Positions 1 through 9,391 of a stretch of 64,000 nt of DNA are shown in pieces. Position 1 is the stretch's first letter. Every line of letters begins with the position of its first letter. The translations under genes and the position numbers were made by a program. Below the pieces are notes generated by a model. It saw only the letters and a program-made list of their open reading frames with translations, did not search any database and had not been told where the DNA came from. Source of the stretch: Rhynochetos jubatus (Eukaryota > Chordata > Aves > Eurypygiformes > Rhynochetidae); NCBI GenBank assembly GCA_027574665.1, contig CM050654.1, positions 39,851,222 through 39,915,221 of the forward strand, written 5' to 3'.

Positions 1-257
1 ACCCAAACCTCTAACAAGATCATAGAAATGTGTGTGTTCCTTTTCATTTAATACCCAAATACAGCTAGGTTTTGGGGGGTTTAGAGATTTTTAAATTTTA
101 TTTTGTGGACCAAAAGTGGCATTCCAGGTTTCTCAGTTATCACTTATATGAGCCACTCTGTACACAAAAAAGTATTTCATGTGGTCATCACCTTCCTTGG
201 TGTGTATTTGAGAAGTTGTTAAAACAAATGGCAACTGGTCTGCAAAATGTACATAGA

Positions 258-287
258 TTTTTTTTTTTTTTTCTTCTTTCTTTCTCA
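258..287. repeat. poly-T / TC-rich tract
   Basis: Fifteen consecutive T at 258-272 are followed by a pyrimidine run of CTTCTTTCTTTCTC type. It may be a homopolymer slippage tract or the reverse-strand tail of an old retroposon, but no retroposon body is recognised next to it. Confidence 0.85.
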
Positions 288-703
288 TGCTGAAATAACT
301 AAGACTAATAATAATCTGGTTTCATTTACAAAATGTATATCCTTAGGCTGATCATATGATTCATAGCAATTGCAAAATAGAGATTGAAAAAAAAAAAAAG
401 AAGTATTTTAGTTGCCTGTGTTATGATGGAGAAAAAAAAACAAAATCAAGAAGTTATTTAATTCTGGTGGCAGATGTTAAGTAACTTAGGTACACAATGT
501 ATCGAGGGAAAACACAACAGTTTAACTTGCTTGAACAGTGCTGACAAAAGTTGAGTTTGTTACTGGATGATTTACAATGGTGCTGAGCAAGGAGGAAGTT
601 CTTGCAGCACTCGTGCAGAAAAGAGGTGGCCACTGAACCGCAAGGGCAGAGGTTTGGGCTGATCTTCAGACCTTGTTTATTGACTTGGAGTCCAAAACAG
701 ATG

Positions 704-748
704 TTTGGTTTTTGTTGTTTTGGGTTTTTTTGGTTTGTTTTGGTTTTT
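704..748. repeat. G/T-rich low-complexity patch
   Basis: The patch consists of T runs broken by GG or GGG (TTTGG, TTTTGGG, TTTTTTTGG). The minus strand reads as A/C-rich (AAAACC-like). It is one of a recurrent class of such patches in this window. Confidence 0.7.
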
Positions 749-1072
749 AATAACAAGGAGTTTAGAAAACACTTCTTTGTTATAGGACAATTACATCAAA
801 ACAAGCCTAAATTAGGTAATGCCTTTGAGTTACAGGTACTCTGTAGAAAGGAAAAATTACTCTTTATTCTGGCACGACATGCTGGGCACCACTGATGAAG
901 AGCAATAACACGGGAACAGGTCGGCAAGCCAAGGGAAGCCCCCCAACAGTGTTCATCCCAAGCAGCCTCCCAAAACCAAAATCTTTTCTAGAAGACCATA
1001 CTTCAAAATCTGTCCTTTGTATTCTTCCACAACAGTTTTACTAATGCTGAATAAACCCAACGATGTCATTCA

Positions 1073-1204
1073 TCCTGTCGTCAAGTGCAGGTCGGATGAG
1101 GCTTGGAGCAACCTGGTCTAGTGGAGGGTGTCCCTGCCCATGGCAGGGCGGTCAGAACTGGATGATCTTTAAGGTCCCTTCCAACCCAAACCATTCTGTG
1201 ATTC
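1073..1204 (+). mobile_element. CR1 LINE fragment, 3' end
   Basis: This is the last ~130 bp of a CR1 non-LTR retrotransposon in sense orientation. Recognisable parts, in order, are the GGATGAGGCTTGGAGCAACC block, CTGGTCTAGTGGAGGGTGTC, the CCCATGGCAGGG block, GATGATCTTTAAGGTCCC, and the terminal CCATTCTGTGATTC, which is the 8-bp ATTCTRTG tail repeat. It is severely 5'-truncated, as is usual for CR1, because reverse transcription starts at the 3' end and often stops early. It carries no coding sequence. The left edge is approximate, since the first few bases before the GGATGAGG block are diverged. Confidence 0.93.
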
Positions 1205-3271
1205 ACAGCACCACACTTTGTCTACATCATTCCCTGTCTTCTTGCTGCTATGATGTAAAGATGATGGTTTCAGATTCAGCCCTCACTCTCTACTTTGCTA
1301 TTTTGGGAATTTTTTTTTTTTTTCTGTCAGCTGGTGTGCAATGATCAGTAATAAGTCCAAAATGCCACATTATCCAGTCTGCTTTCACTGGCAAATGATT
1401 TAGTTCTGTTGGCCTTCTACACACCAGTAGTAGTACAGGAAGGTGAACATTATCATTTCAGGTACTACAGACTCAGTAACTCCAGTTATTGCAAAGTTAA
1501 ATAACAAACTGAGCTGACAAAACTATTAAGTGGCTCTTTCGAGGTGAAAAATGGATTTCACAATTAAGAATCAATTTGATGCAATCCCACACTTCAATAA
1601 AGCAAAAATCCTTTATTTTCTAATAATTATTCATTGAGCATCTCCTGCATTGACCACACACTTAATGCTGTCCACTATGCTTAATCATTTATTCAAAGAA
1701 AATTTCTCTCACCAACAAGGAGCCAGTGTCAGTTTTAATGACATGAGTCTTGTTCCTGCCGAGTTTGCTGCCTGGCTTTTGAACCGCTGATAATTTGGTC
1801 ATCGCAAAGTCAAGGTTGCAGATCCCAGGATGCCCCGATTTTAACACATTACCTGATATTAAGGTGTTAGTAGACACAGTCTTTTCAATGGCATTTAACA
1901 AACCAAAAACATTTTATGTTAGGTATCACAGAGGGAGAAAAACCAGTAAAAAGCTTCTGCTTGTAGGACTGGCAGCAGCAGCAGTCAGCAGGGCTGTCCA
2001 GGACAGCACGGATTTCATCATTACCCTTTGCTTGTGATGTCTGTTGGAGCGTTTAAAAAAAAAGGAAATGGAAAGGGAAATAAAAAGCGTTCCCATGCTA
2101 TCTTAGGGGCAGAGAAAGGAGAACTAACCTGACATGGTGCATCTGTGGGGCTAACGCTGCTCCTGCGCTCCACTGCAGGGCTGCTCTGTTGGGTACAACA
2201 GCATGAGCTCCAGGTACAGGGGCAGAGGACTGAAGCTGTCCAGCTGTTACACAAGTGACACCTCTTATTTTTGCAGAAACCATCTACATCACTAAGCAGT
2301 TTGCTGTCAAGGATCTTGGCCTTTCCTTAGAAAATGTATGGTGTAACCAGAGACTGAGTGCCACTGGCTGCATGAGCCCACCGTACCCTCATCATCAAGT
2401 AAAAGCAATTTTGGGGCAGCACTTCACATCCTGCATGTACATCCCAAACATAAAAAAAATAGGCATCACCACAGACCATAGAGCTGATATTTTCAGAAGT
2501 AGTGGTTTATATAATGCTCCAGAAAATCTGCTAGAGTAAATAAGTATCACTAATACAATTGCACTGTAGGACCATTTTGAGACGAGTGGGGTCATAATGC
2601 ATCTACAAAATCAATTTTCATATCTTGATTTAAAAGTCTAGCCCAAAGCAATTTTTGTTACTTTGAAATTTTTATTTTTCTTTATTAAGTCTCTCCAACA
2701 GTTGAAAAAGCCCTTGAAATATAATTATGTAAACCTGTCTTTTGTGTTTGTGTCTGCAAAAGAAAAGTTAGCACTGAATGTTGCCCTTGCCTGTGAACTG
2801 CACTTCTGGGGAGAAAATTCAGTCCCTTCCGTTTGAGAAATGAAATTTGTTAAGTGCCTGGGCCACAAGGCAGCAATAAGACTGTTGGCAATTTGAAAGA
2901 CCAAATTAAAAACAAACAAAAAAAAAAGCAAACAGCTGAGACACTGGGTCTAAAAATTATCTATGACACATGCATAGTAAAATGTTTTTACAAATTCTCC
3001 AAAGGATTTTTAATTATTACAGATTGTATTAATTGGGTAATTATGCAATAGATTGTTTTGGAACCGTTCCCATCTATTATGTATGCAATATTACATATAG
3101 ATGCTTTTAAAAAACTGTCCAGCCTTAGAAACCACTGCTCCAGTCTGATAGTCAGAAGGGTTACAGGGTGCAATAAAGCACAATTTGCCATGCTGTACAC
3201 CTTCTTGGAAAGAGAATAACAAGCATGCTACAGAAAAAGTAACCAAAAAATTGTAAAAGCTACAAAATACT
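1205..3271. other. Non-coding stretch between two CR1 copies
   Basis: No gene is recognised. There is a T14 run at 1310-1323 and an A/C-rich patch near 2906-2930. A 94-codon open frame at 2255-2539 (plus) follows a TTTTTGCAG splice-acceptor-like string, but its translation matches no family I know and no matching donor is evident. Otherwise the sequence is unremarkable AT-rich DNA. Confidence 0.6.
1310..1323. repeat. poly-T tract (T14)
   Basis: An uninterrupted run of 14 T, about 100 bp after the CR1 3' end. It is not the CR1 tail, because CR1 ends in an octamer repeat and not in poly-A. Confidence 0.85.
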
Positions 3272-4158
3272 ATCATAGACTGGTTTGCATTGGAAGAGAC
3301 CTTGAAGACCATCCAGTTCCAACCCCTGCCATGGGCAGAGACACCTTCCACTAGACCAGTTTGCTCCAAGCCTCATCCAGCCTGGCCTTGGACACTCCCA
3401 GGGATGGGGCATCCACTGTTTCTCTGGGCAACCTGTTCCAGTGCTTCATCACCCTCTCCGGGAAGAATTTCTTCCTGATGCCCAATCTAGATCTCTACTC
3501 TTTCAGTTTAAACCTCTTACCCCTTGTCTGTCACTCCCTGCCCTTGGGAAAAGTCTCCCCCAGCTTTCTTGTAGCCCACTCAGGCACTAGAAGGGGCTTT
3601 AAGGTCTACCTGGAGCCTTCCCTTCTCCAGGCTGAACATCCCCAACTCCCCCAGCCTGTCCCCACGGCAGAGGAGCTCCAGCCCTTGGACCATCTCTGTG
3701 GCCTCCTCTGGAATCCCCTCCCTCACCCTGCTGGTCACACTTCCTCTGATACAGTCCAGGATATGGTTGGCTTTCTGGGCTGCCAGCGCACACTGCTGGC
3801 TCACGTTCTGTTTTTCATCCACCAGCAACCCCAGGTCCTTCTCCTCAGGGCTGCTCTCAATCCATTCTCCACCAAGCCTGTCCTTGTGCTTGGGTGTTCC
3901 CCAGCCCGTGTGCAGGACCTTGAACTTGGTCACATTGAGCTTCATGAGGTTAGCATCCAGCCTGTCCAGGTCCCTCTGGATGGCATCCCTTCCCTCCAGT
4001 GTGTTGACTGCATCACACACCTTGGTGTCACTGGCAAACTTGCTGAGGGTGCACCCAATCCTGCCATCCATGTCACTGACAAAGGTGTTGAACAGCGCCC
4101 GTCCGAATACCAACCCCCTGAGGAACACCACTTGTCACTGATCTCCACTTGGACATCC
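3272..4158 (-). mobile_element. CR1 LINE fragment with partial ORF2
   Basis: A minus-strand CR1 copy of about 890 bp. It runs from the ATCATAGAC terminal repeat at the low-coordinate end, through the 3' UTR blocks (CCATGGGCAGAGACACC, CCAAGCCTCATCCAGCCTGG, GGGATGGGGCATCCAC, GGGCAACCTGTTCCAGTG, GAAGAATTTCTTCCTGATG), and into the C-terminal part of ORF2. Homology fades just beyond CTCCACTTGGACATCCA, so the copy is 5'-truncated inside the reverse transcriptase region. It is GC-richer than its surroundings. Compared with the CR1 family as I know it, about 100 bp is missing inside ORF2. No target-site duplication is apparent, which is normal for CR1. Confidence 0.96.
3580..4131 (-). pseudogene. CR1 ORF2 reverse transcriptase, C-terminal remnant
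   Basis: This open frame of 183 codons is the C-terminal third of the CR1 endonuclease/reverse transcriptase. Residues 9-22 match the FGRALFNTFVSDMD-type conserved block. Residues 32-37 read FASDTK where the family has FADDTK, the two-aspartate catalytic box, so one of the two metal-binding aspartates is replaced by serine. Residues near 58-61 lack a few residues of the usual DRLE..ANLMKFN stretch. At about residues 139-144 the frame passes directly from the SRVREG block to the ATEM block, dropping about 35 codons in frame. The N-terminal endonuclease and most of the RT fingers are absent. The first methionine is not a real start. This is a dead fragment, and no function is expected. Confidence 0.9.
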
Positions 4159-4970
4159 AATATCTTTATTTAAGCAATAATAAGCACGGTGCAGGACATC
4201 TCCTGAGGATTAACAACCATCTGGGAGGAGGTGATGGCTCAAATGTAGATCGTTGTAACTCCAACTCATTGTTCAAGGGTGTTTACAAGGGGTTTTTTAC
4301 TTTTGTAACACTACACAGATAAGAAAAGCTCCTGAGCAGTTAAACATTCATCTAGTTGTTTCAAATAACAGTATATACCTATTGCCACACTTTGGACTAA
4401 AATGCCTGGGCTGGGACCAGGAAAAGGTTCAGGAAGGGTAAATAGAATTTGGCAACACTTTTTTTTTCTTCCTCCCTCCCCCTCTCTCCTTTCACTTCAT
4501 CATTTCTAACACAGATCAACAAGAAGATTTTAAAACCTCGAGACTGCCCCAAGCAGTCATAGTTTTTAATGGATTTCTGCAGCTTTTAATTAGTCTGGAA
4601 AAGACAAAAGTGTGCCCAGAAAGGCCACCTCTTCTTCTTATCTTGCAAGAGCTATGCAGGTAAGTATTACTGCTTGCTTTAGTGAAACACAGGCACAAAG
4701 CCTTCCCACAGTTGGAAAGGAACAGAATGAATGTGCACCAACACTGCTGTCTAATTTATCTGTCTTTCCCTTCCCTAGTGATAATCCCACATCCCAGATT
4801 TCCTATAAAAATCATAGCATGACTTCGCAGCCCTCGCTTGGGTAGGCTGAAGCAGCTAAAAATTTGTGTCTGCTTCATTCCCTTTCTCTACTTCTATCCT
4901 CATCTGAATTCATTTTTATAGACCACACCACATTTCAGAAAGTTGGTCTTCTACCACGTAGAAGAAACCC

Positions 4971-5051
4971 AGCAAAGAAAAAAACCAAACCTAACAACAA
5001 AAACACACCTAGAGCAAAATATTTAGCAAGAAAACCAAAAACCTACCAGGA
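4971..5051. repeat. A/C-rich low-complexity patch
   Basis: Runs of A interrupted by C or CC (AAAAAAACCAAACC, AACAACAAAAACACACC, AAAACCAAAAACC). It has the same character as the patches near 8.57, 36.56 and 45.45 kb. Confidence 0.65.
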
Positions 5052-5316
5052 AAAGATCTGGTATTTCTCTACTCATTTCCATGTCTTAGTCCCCACAAAG
5101 CAGTTATGGTGGGACAACAAATTGTTTTCAGCATCTATGGGCTGGAGGATATAAGGTACCAGTTGTACATCTCTACACTAAGGATAAAAGCAGTTTGAGA
5201 TTGACTTTAATCAACAGCGATTAAGAGCAAGAGGAGACTCTGGCCATGCCTTGTGGGCAGCATGCCTGGGAGAGACCTGCAGGGAGCACAGTTCTGCTGG
5301 TGGGAAGGCAGTGGCT

Positions 5317-5334
5317 GGGGGGGGGGGGGGGGGG
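5317..5334. repeat. poly-G tract (G18)
   Basis: Eighteen consecutive G. Such a run can form a G-quadruplex and is error-prone in sequencing, so its true length is uncertain. No promoter or gene start is recognisable next to it. Confidence 0.9.
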
Positions 5335-5750
5335 TGTATGGAGAGAGCCTTGAAACCCTGCAGGGAGGGTCAGATAAATACTGAAACTTAATAAGAACTG
5401 AAAGCCCTAATTGAGCCTGGAGAAGAGAGCTGGAGGGGTTTGTATGACATTTCAGGGGGCAAGGGGGGGAATACAAGAATTAAGATAAAAAAAGAAGCTA
5501 GTTTTGGAACACTTTGCAGATTTTATTTTAAAAAAGTAATTAACAGTTGAAGACATCCCACAAGCCTGCAAAATCCCAGTCCTCACCATATTACTCTTCT
5601 CTAAACCAGCCATTAGGTGATAATCTCTTCACCACTTCAGTGCTTCTACCCAAGAACACTTTCTGATCTCGGATCAGTTGCTTTTTAACCCCATTAACAC
5701 TCACATTCATTTGCTGTACCATCCAAACTTGATATCCCCTCGGACTGAGG

Positions 5751-5777
5751 AACCACGTTAACCACGTTTACCATGTT
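5751..5777 (+). repeat. Three tandem 9-bp units AACCACGTT
   Basis: AACCACGTT occurs twice back to back, followed by TACCATGTT, which differs at two positions. The first two units contain AACCAC, the core bound by RUNX factors, though such a short motif is weak evidence. There is no coding context. Confidence 0.75.
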
Positions 5778-7010
5778 AGATCACGCTTCCAATACTGGAA
5801 CTTGCTTGCCAAGGTTTCAGATACATTAAATCCTTAAATATATAAAAAAATATTTAAAAAGTAATAACTAAAACACCCTTGCCTAAGATTTCTAATCAGC
5901 ACCTTACAGTTTCACTCATTTTCTGATGAGTTCAAAGTAGAATTCTGGCCTTCTCTCCTCAACCCCTTCCCCCCCCTCCCCCTTCTTTTGGCATGTTTAA
6001 GCATTTTAAATTGTTCCTCCAGTAGCCCACTAAATGATTTTGTTCTACTTCACCCACATTGCTTCATTTCTTGTATCACTGCTTGTCCTTTGATTACAAT
6101 TGCAAATGGAAAATGTTGGAAAGTTGGTTTTGTTCTGAGAGCAGCTAGAAGTGAATTAGTAGATTAGCCTATTTGGCAAGTGAGACCCAAGCTCAGAGGG
6201 TACTGTAATAAATTTAATGTTCACAGACTGAAGCTCCAAGTCCATATTGCACAATCATCACCTATTACAGTGTCTAATTTAAAGATAGTTGGAGACCTTT
6301 GCCCAAAATTTGCAACACCTAAACAAACAGGGGTATTCTAGTTGATCAAAACATTCTGTCAGCCCAGCTCTCATGAAATGAATTGATCATTACCCTTTTG
6401 CAGGAGTAGGGGACATATTTGAAATCAAAGCAGGGAGAAAAGGCACAGAGGTGGTTTTGTCCATGTGTCATGTTTTGAAAGTACTTTTGAGCATCTTCAG
6501 AGTTGATAGCAGCATTCCACTGCCCACAGCACTGCAGAGCAGAGCTGACATGGTGTTGGAGGCTTCCCTCCCTCCTCGACCCCCCTTTTTCTTTCAAACA
6601 CCTTGAAATTCAGATTAAGTGATAGTCCCAGAATAGGTTTCTTTTTCTGCTGCTAGTAACACAGATTCCCTACAGTATTTTGACAGTCTACAGTGTGTAC
6701 CCACGGGTAACCCAAGCCAGAAGCCTGGTGACAACTCGCTGGCACTGGCACGCTGACATGCGGATCAATGGTCCATCTGGAGCAACGGGCAGGCGAGCCC
6801 TCGGCAGGGACACAACGCAGTGAGCTGCCCCTCTCCCCCAATCAGAGCTGTGAAATCGCACACAGGTAGCTGACAGCAGGTGTCTACCAGCAAAAGTCCA
6901 TCCCAAACCCTTATTAGAAGGGGGAAGCAGTTCGTTAACACATCATCTTCCCAACCAGATGGGTTCAAGCTCTGCAAAACAAACATGAACCATATGCAGG
7001 CAGTTGGCGA

Positions 7011-7090
7011 AGCTTGTGGTGTGATGCCATTTTATTTATGACGTCATTATTATCCTTACTGCATGCAATGCACCTGGAGCGCTTTAAAGA
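7011..7090. promoter_or_regulatory. Perfect CRE palindrome in a candidate enhancer
   Basis: TGACGTCA, the full cAMP-response element bound by CREB/ATF factors, lies at 7039-7046. It is flanked by ATTTA and ATTATTATCC and followed by TGCATGCAATGCA. The CpG inside the site has been kept in an otherwise CpG-poor area. Whether it is active or conserved cannot be judged from one sequence. Confidence 0.35.
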
Positions 7091-9321
7091 TGCAATACTC
7101 CTGTTCCCTACCCCTTGCACACCACACCCAAAGGAAAGAGATGATGGTTTTGATCTCAGCAACAGTCCCTGTCTTATACAGAAGTGATGGGGCAGTTAAT
7201 TACAACCATAGCCCCAGCATGAGGTATCAGCTCAGCATGGGACATTCTGCTCTGCTCTGGAACAAGTCCTGTTCTTTTCCTTTCATGAAGGAACAGTTTC
7301 TGGGCCTAAAAAAATCATGGGAAGCAAGGAGCTTCCACTGTACACAGTATGAAGATACAGGCAATCACCCAGTCATGGCCACCTTGTCTTTCCATGAGGC
7401 ATCAGTGCCTCCAAGCTCAGAGAGTTCAAGGGTGGTGCCCAGCATTACCGGGCTACACCCACTGTCAGGCCCACCACATCTGTCATCTCTTATCCCTACA
7501 TAAAATAATGGCTCCTGCCAAGTTCCTACAACACTTTAAAGTGCATCTATTATATATATCAGAGGTAGGAGCATCACAATCACAAAACGGACTCCAGACA
7601 CAACATGCATCCTCTTTTCTACCACGCAGTAACCCAAGTAAAGAAATAGCACATTTCTACGTCTGTGTCTGCAGAAGTTTTAGCTTCGTAAGAGAACCAC
7701 ACTGCACTGACACCGAAATTGTGGACCAGCAGTGGGGTGGATAATTAGTTACCAGGCACCTTAGCCCTAAGTAGAACGTACATGCTACATAGATACCTGG
7801 GCATGTTCATAACCCTCAAGAACTGTTACAAGCAGCCATAAATGAGAAGAGCAGGACTGCATGTGCCATGAGTGCACATGCTAAGAGCTCCAAGAGCAAT
7901 ACCAGATTTAGAAGCAATTCGGGGGTGCAAATATGTAAATGTTAGGGAACAGCAACAGTGAAAATAGTGGTTGTTCTTTCACCTACCAGCTGAAAGCATG
8001 CACATTTTACAGCAAACTCACATGTAAAAAAAGGCAGAGTTTCTATAGCATGCATATTTCTCTCTAATACCTTAATATTTTTTTGGTAATAAATAACGGG
8101 TTGTACATGCACCATTAACAAACCTTTGGAATTATAAAAAGGAAGAATAAAGTTAACTTAGTATGGCTAATTAAAATTAGGTTGTTGGGAGTTTAATCAA
8201 TTAGCACAGAGTTTTCAAGGCAATATTGCTGCTATTCACGCTCAGTGGAAGCACTTTCAGGCAGCCCTTTATTGCAACATCTATGTTCAGATGACCTTTA
8301 CTTCATAAAGCACTGAGCTAAAAATTTATACACAGGGCAAAATCTGTTTATTGAAGGATGCCAGGGGACTGTCTTTAGGAATGTGATTTGGCCTCACTTG
8401 GGTAATTTACCAAAGACAGAAGAAAGTTGCAACCTTATTTGTAGCCTTCATTTGAAAGACTTGCCATTTCTTTGTAATACTCCCTCATCTCAAGTTTTGC
8501 ACTGTGGTTCTGAAAATAAACCTCCTCCCAGACAGATGCTATAGTGATTGTCCTGGTAAACCAAAAAAAACCCACAAAACATAGGACAAACAAACAAACA
8601 AACAAACATCCTTCCACACAGCAGATGCTTTCTCAATTACTTAATTTGACTTTTGTGTAATTCAGACATGATTTCAGGGAATAATATTTTCCAGACAGAA
8701 CTTATTTATTAAGCAGTTTGCGGTCAGGCATCAATTAACCAAAATAGGCAGCCCATCTTCAGGAGTCATTATTTTCCCCATTCAGACAGCAGCAAGGATA
8801 AGGGCGTTAACACCACCACCGGGTCCCCAGTTCAGTGGTCGGTACCCTCTGTGAGGATCCACCCTAGTGCTTGTGAAAGACTGACTGTTGAAATAGCACC
8901 TGACATTTCACCCTAAACTCCCGTAGCATCTGCTGATTCACTGCCCACACGAAGGAAAAAGCACATTTACAGCTAGCAATAGTACTGGGCGAGGGATGTA
9001 AAACAGATTTCTGGGCTTGTTGTGGAAATCCCTCTGTCTTTTTAATTTTTTTTGGTTATTTGCAGTTCAATTCTTAACTTGGCTTTTCTGCAGTGAATGG
9101 GACAAGCAAATCCAAAAGGTTATTTAACTCAAAAAGGAAGAAATACTTAGATAAAAAGATAAATATTGTGACCTCATCTAATTGTATTACTATTCCTTTC
9201 CTCTATTTTCCAGTTTGGCTTCTGTGAGCATTTTGGCTCTTTACACAGCTCAATCTCCAAAGCCTGAATCGAGACAAAATTCTCCTATACAAGATCGAGG
9301 AATAGCCCATGAAATGGGAAA
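7091..9321. other. Non-coding stretch
   Basis: No gene is recognised. An open frame of 146 codons at 7063-7503 (plus) has no domain. The segment at 7990-8250 is AT-rich with many TAAT/ATTA cores. An A/C-rich patch ending in an (ACAA)n microsatellite lies at 8558-8608. Confidence 0.6.
8558..8608. repeat. A/C-rich patch with (ACAA)n microsatellite
   Basis: AAACC and AAAACCC runs are followed by about five and a half perfect ACAA units at 8586-8608. Confidence 0.85.
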
Positions 9322-9391
9322 AGAGCTCCAGCCATACCGTGGTACAACCCTGACCTCAGAAGCTAACTAAGGTCAGGCTGTGCTGTGCCCA
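9322..9391 (+). repeat. 5S rRNA-derived fragment (possible AmnSINE-type head)
   Basis: The string AGCTCCAGCCATACC resembles the 5' end of eukaryotic 5S rRNA (GCCTACGGCCATACC). It is followed shortly by CTGACCTCAGAAGCTAACTAAGGTCAGGCTG. That matches the 5S segment around TGATCTCGGAAGCTAAGCAGGGTCGGGC, which includes the internal promoter A-box, with a deletion of roughly 20 bp between the two matching parts. The later 5S segment is not clearly present. It is therefore either a decayed 5S pseudogene or the 5S-derived head of an old amniote SINE of the AmnSINE1 kind. It is not a functional 5S gene. Confidence 0.45.

Larger units (their letters stand above)
1..1072. other. AT-rich non-coding stretch
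   Basis: No gene is seen here. The short open frames on both strands have no recognisable domain and are what random AT-rich sequence gives. The stretch holds a T15 run running into a TTC-rich tail at 258-287, an A13 run at 387-399, and a G/T-rich low-complexity patch at 704-748. The rest looks like single-copy sequence. Confidence 0.7.
4159..7010. other. Non-coding stretch with low-complexity tracts
   Basis: No gene is recognised. The stretch contains pyrimidine-rich patches (4459-4495, 5960-5990), an A/C-rich patch at 4971-5051, a G18 run at 5317-5334, a triple 9-bp repeat at 5751-5777, and a mildly CpG-enriched segment at about 6690-6870. That segment has short overlapping open frames on the minus strand, none with a known domain. 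Confidence 0.6.

Noticed and set aside
2255..2539. 94-codon frame after a TTTTTGCAG acceptor-like site
   Set aside because: No known domain, no matching donor and no neighbouring exon. Acceptor-like strings are frequent by chance.
3361..4173. 270-codon plus-strand open frame
   Set aside because: It runs antisense to the CR1 ORF2 fragment. The element's composition keeps this frame open, and the translation has no independent meaning.
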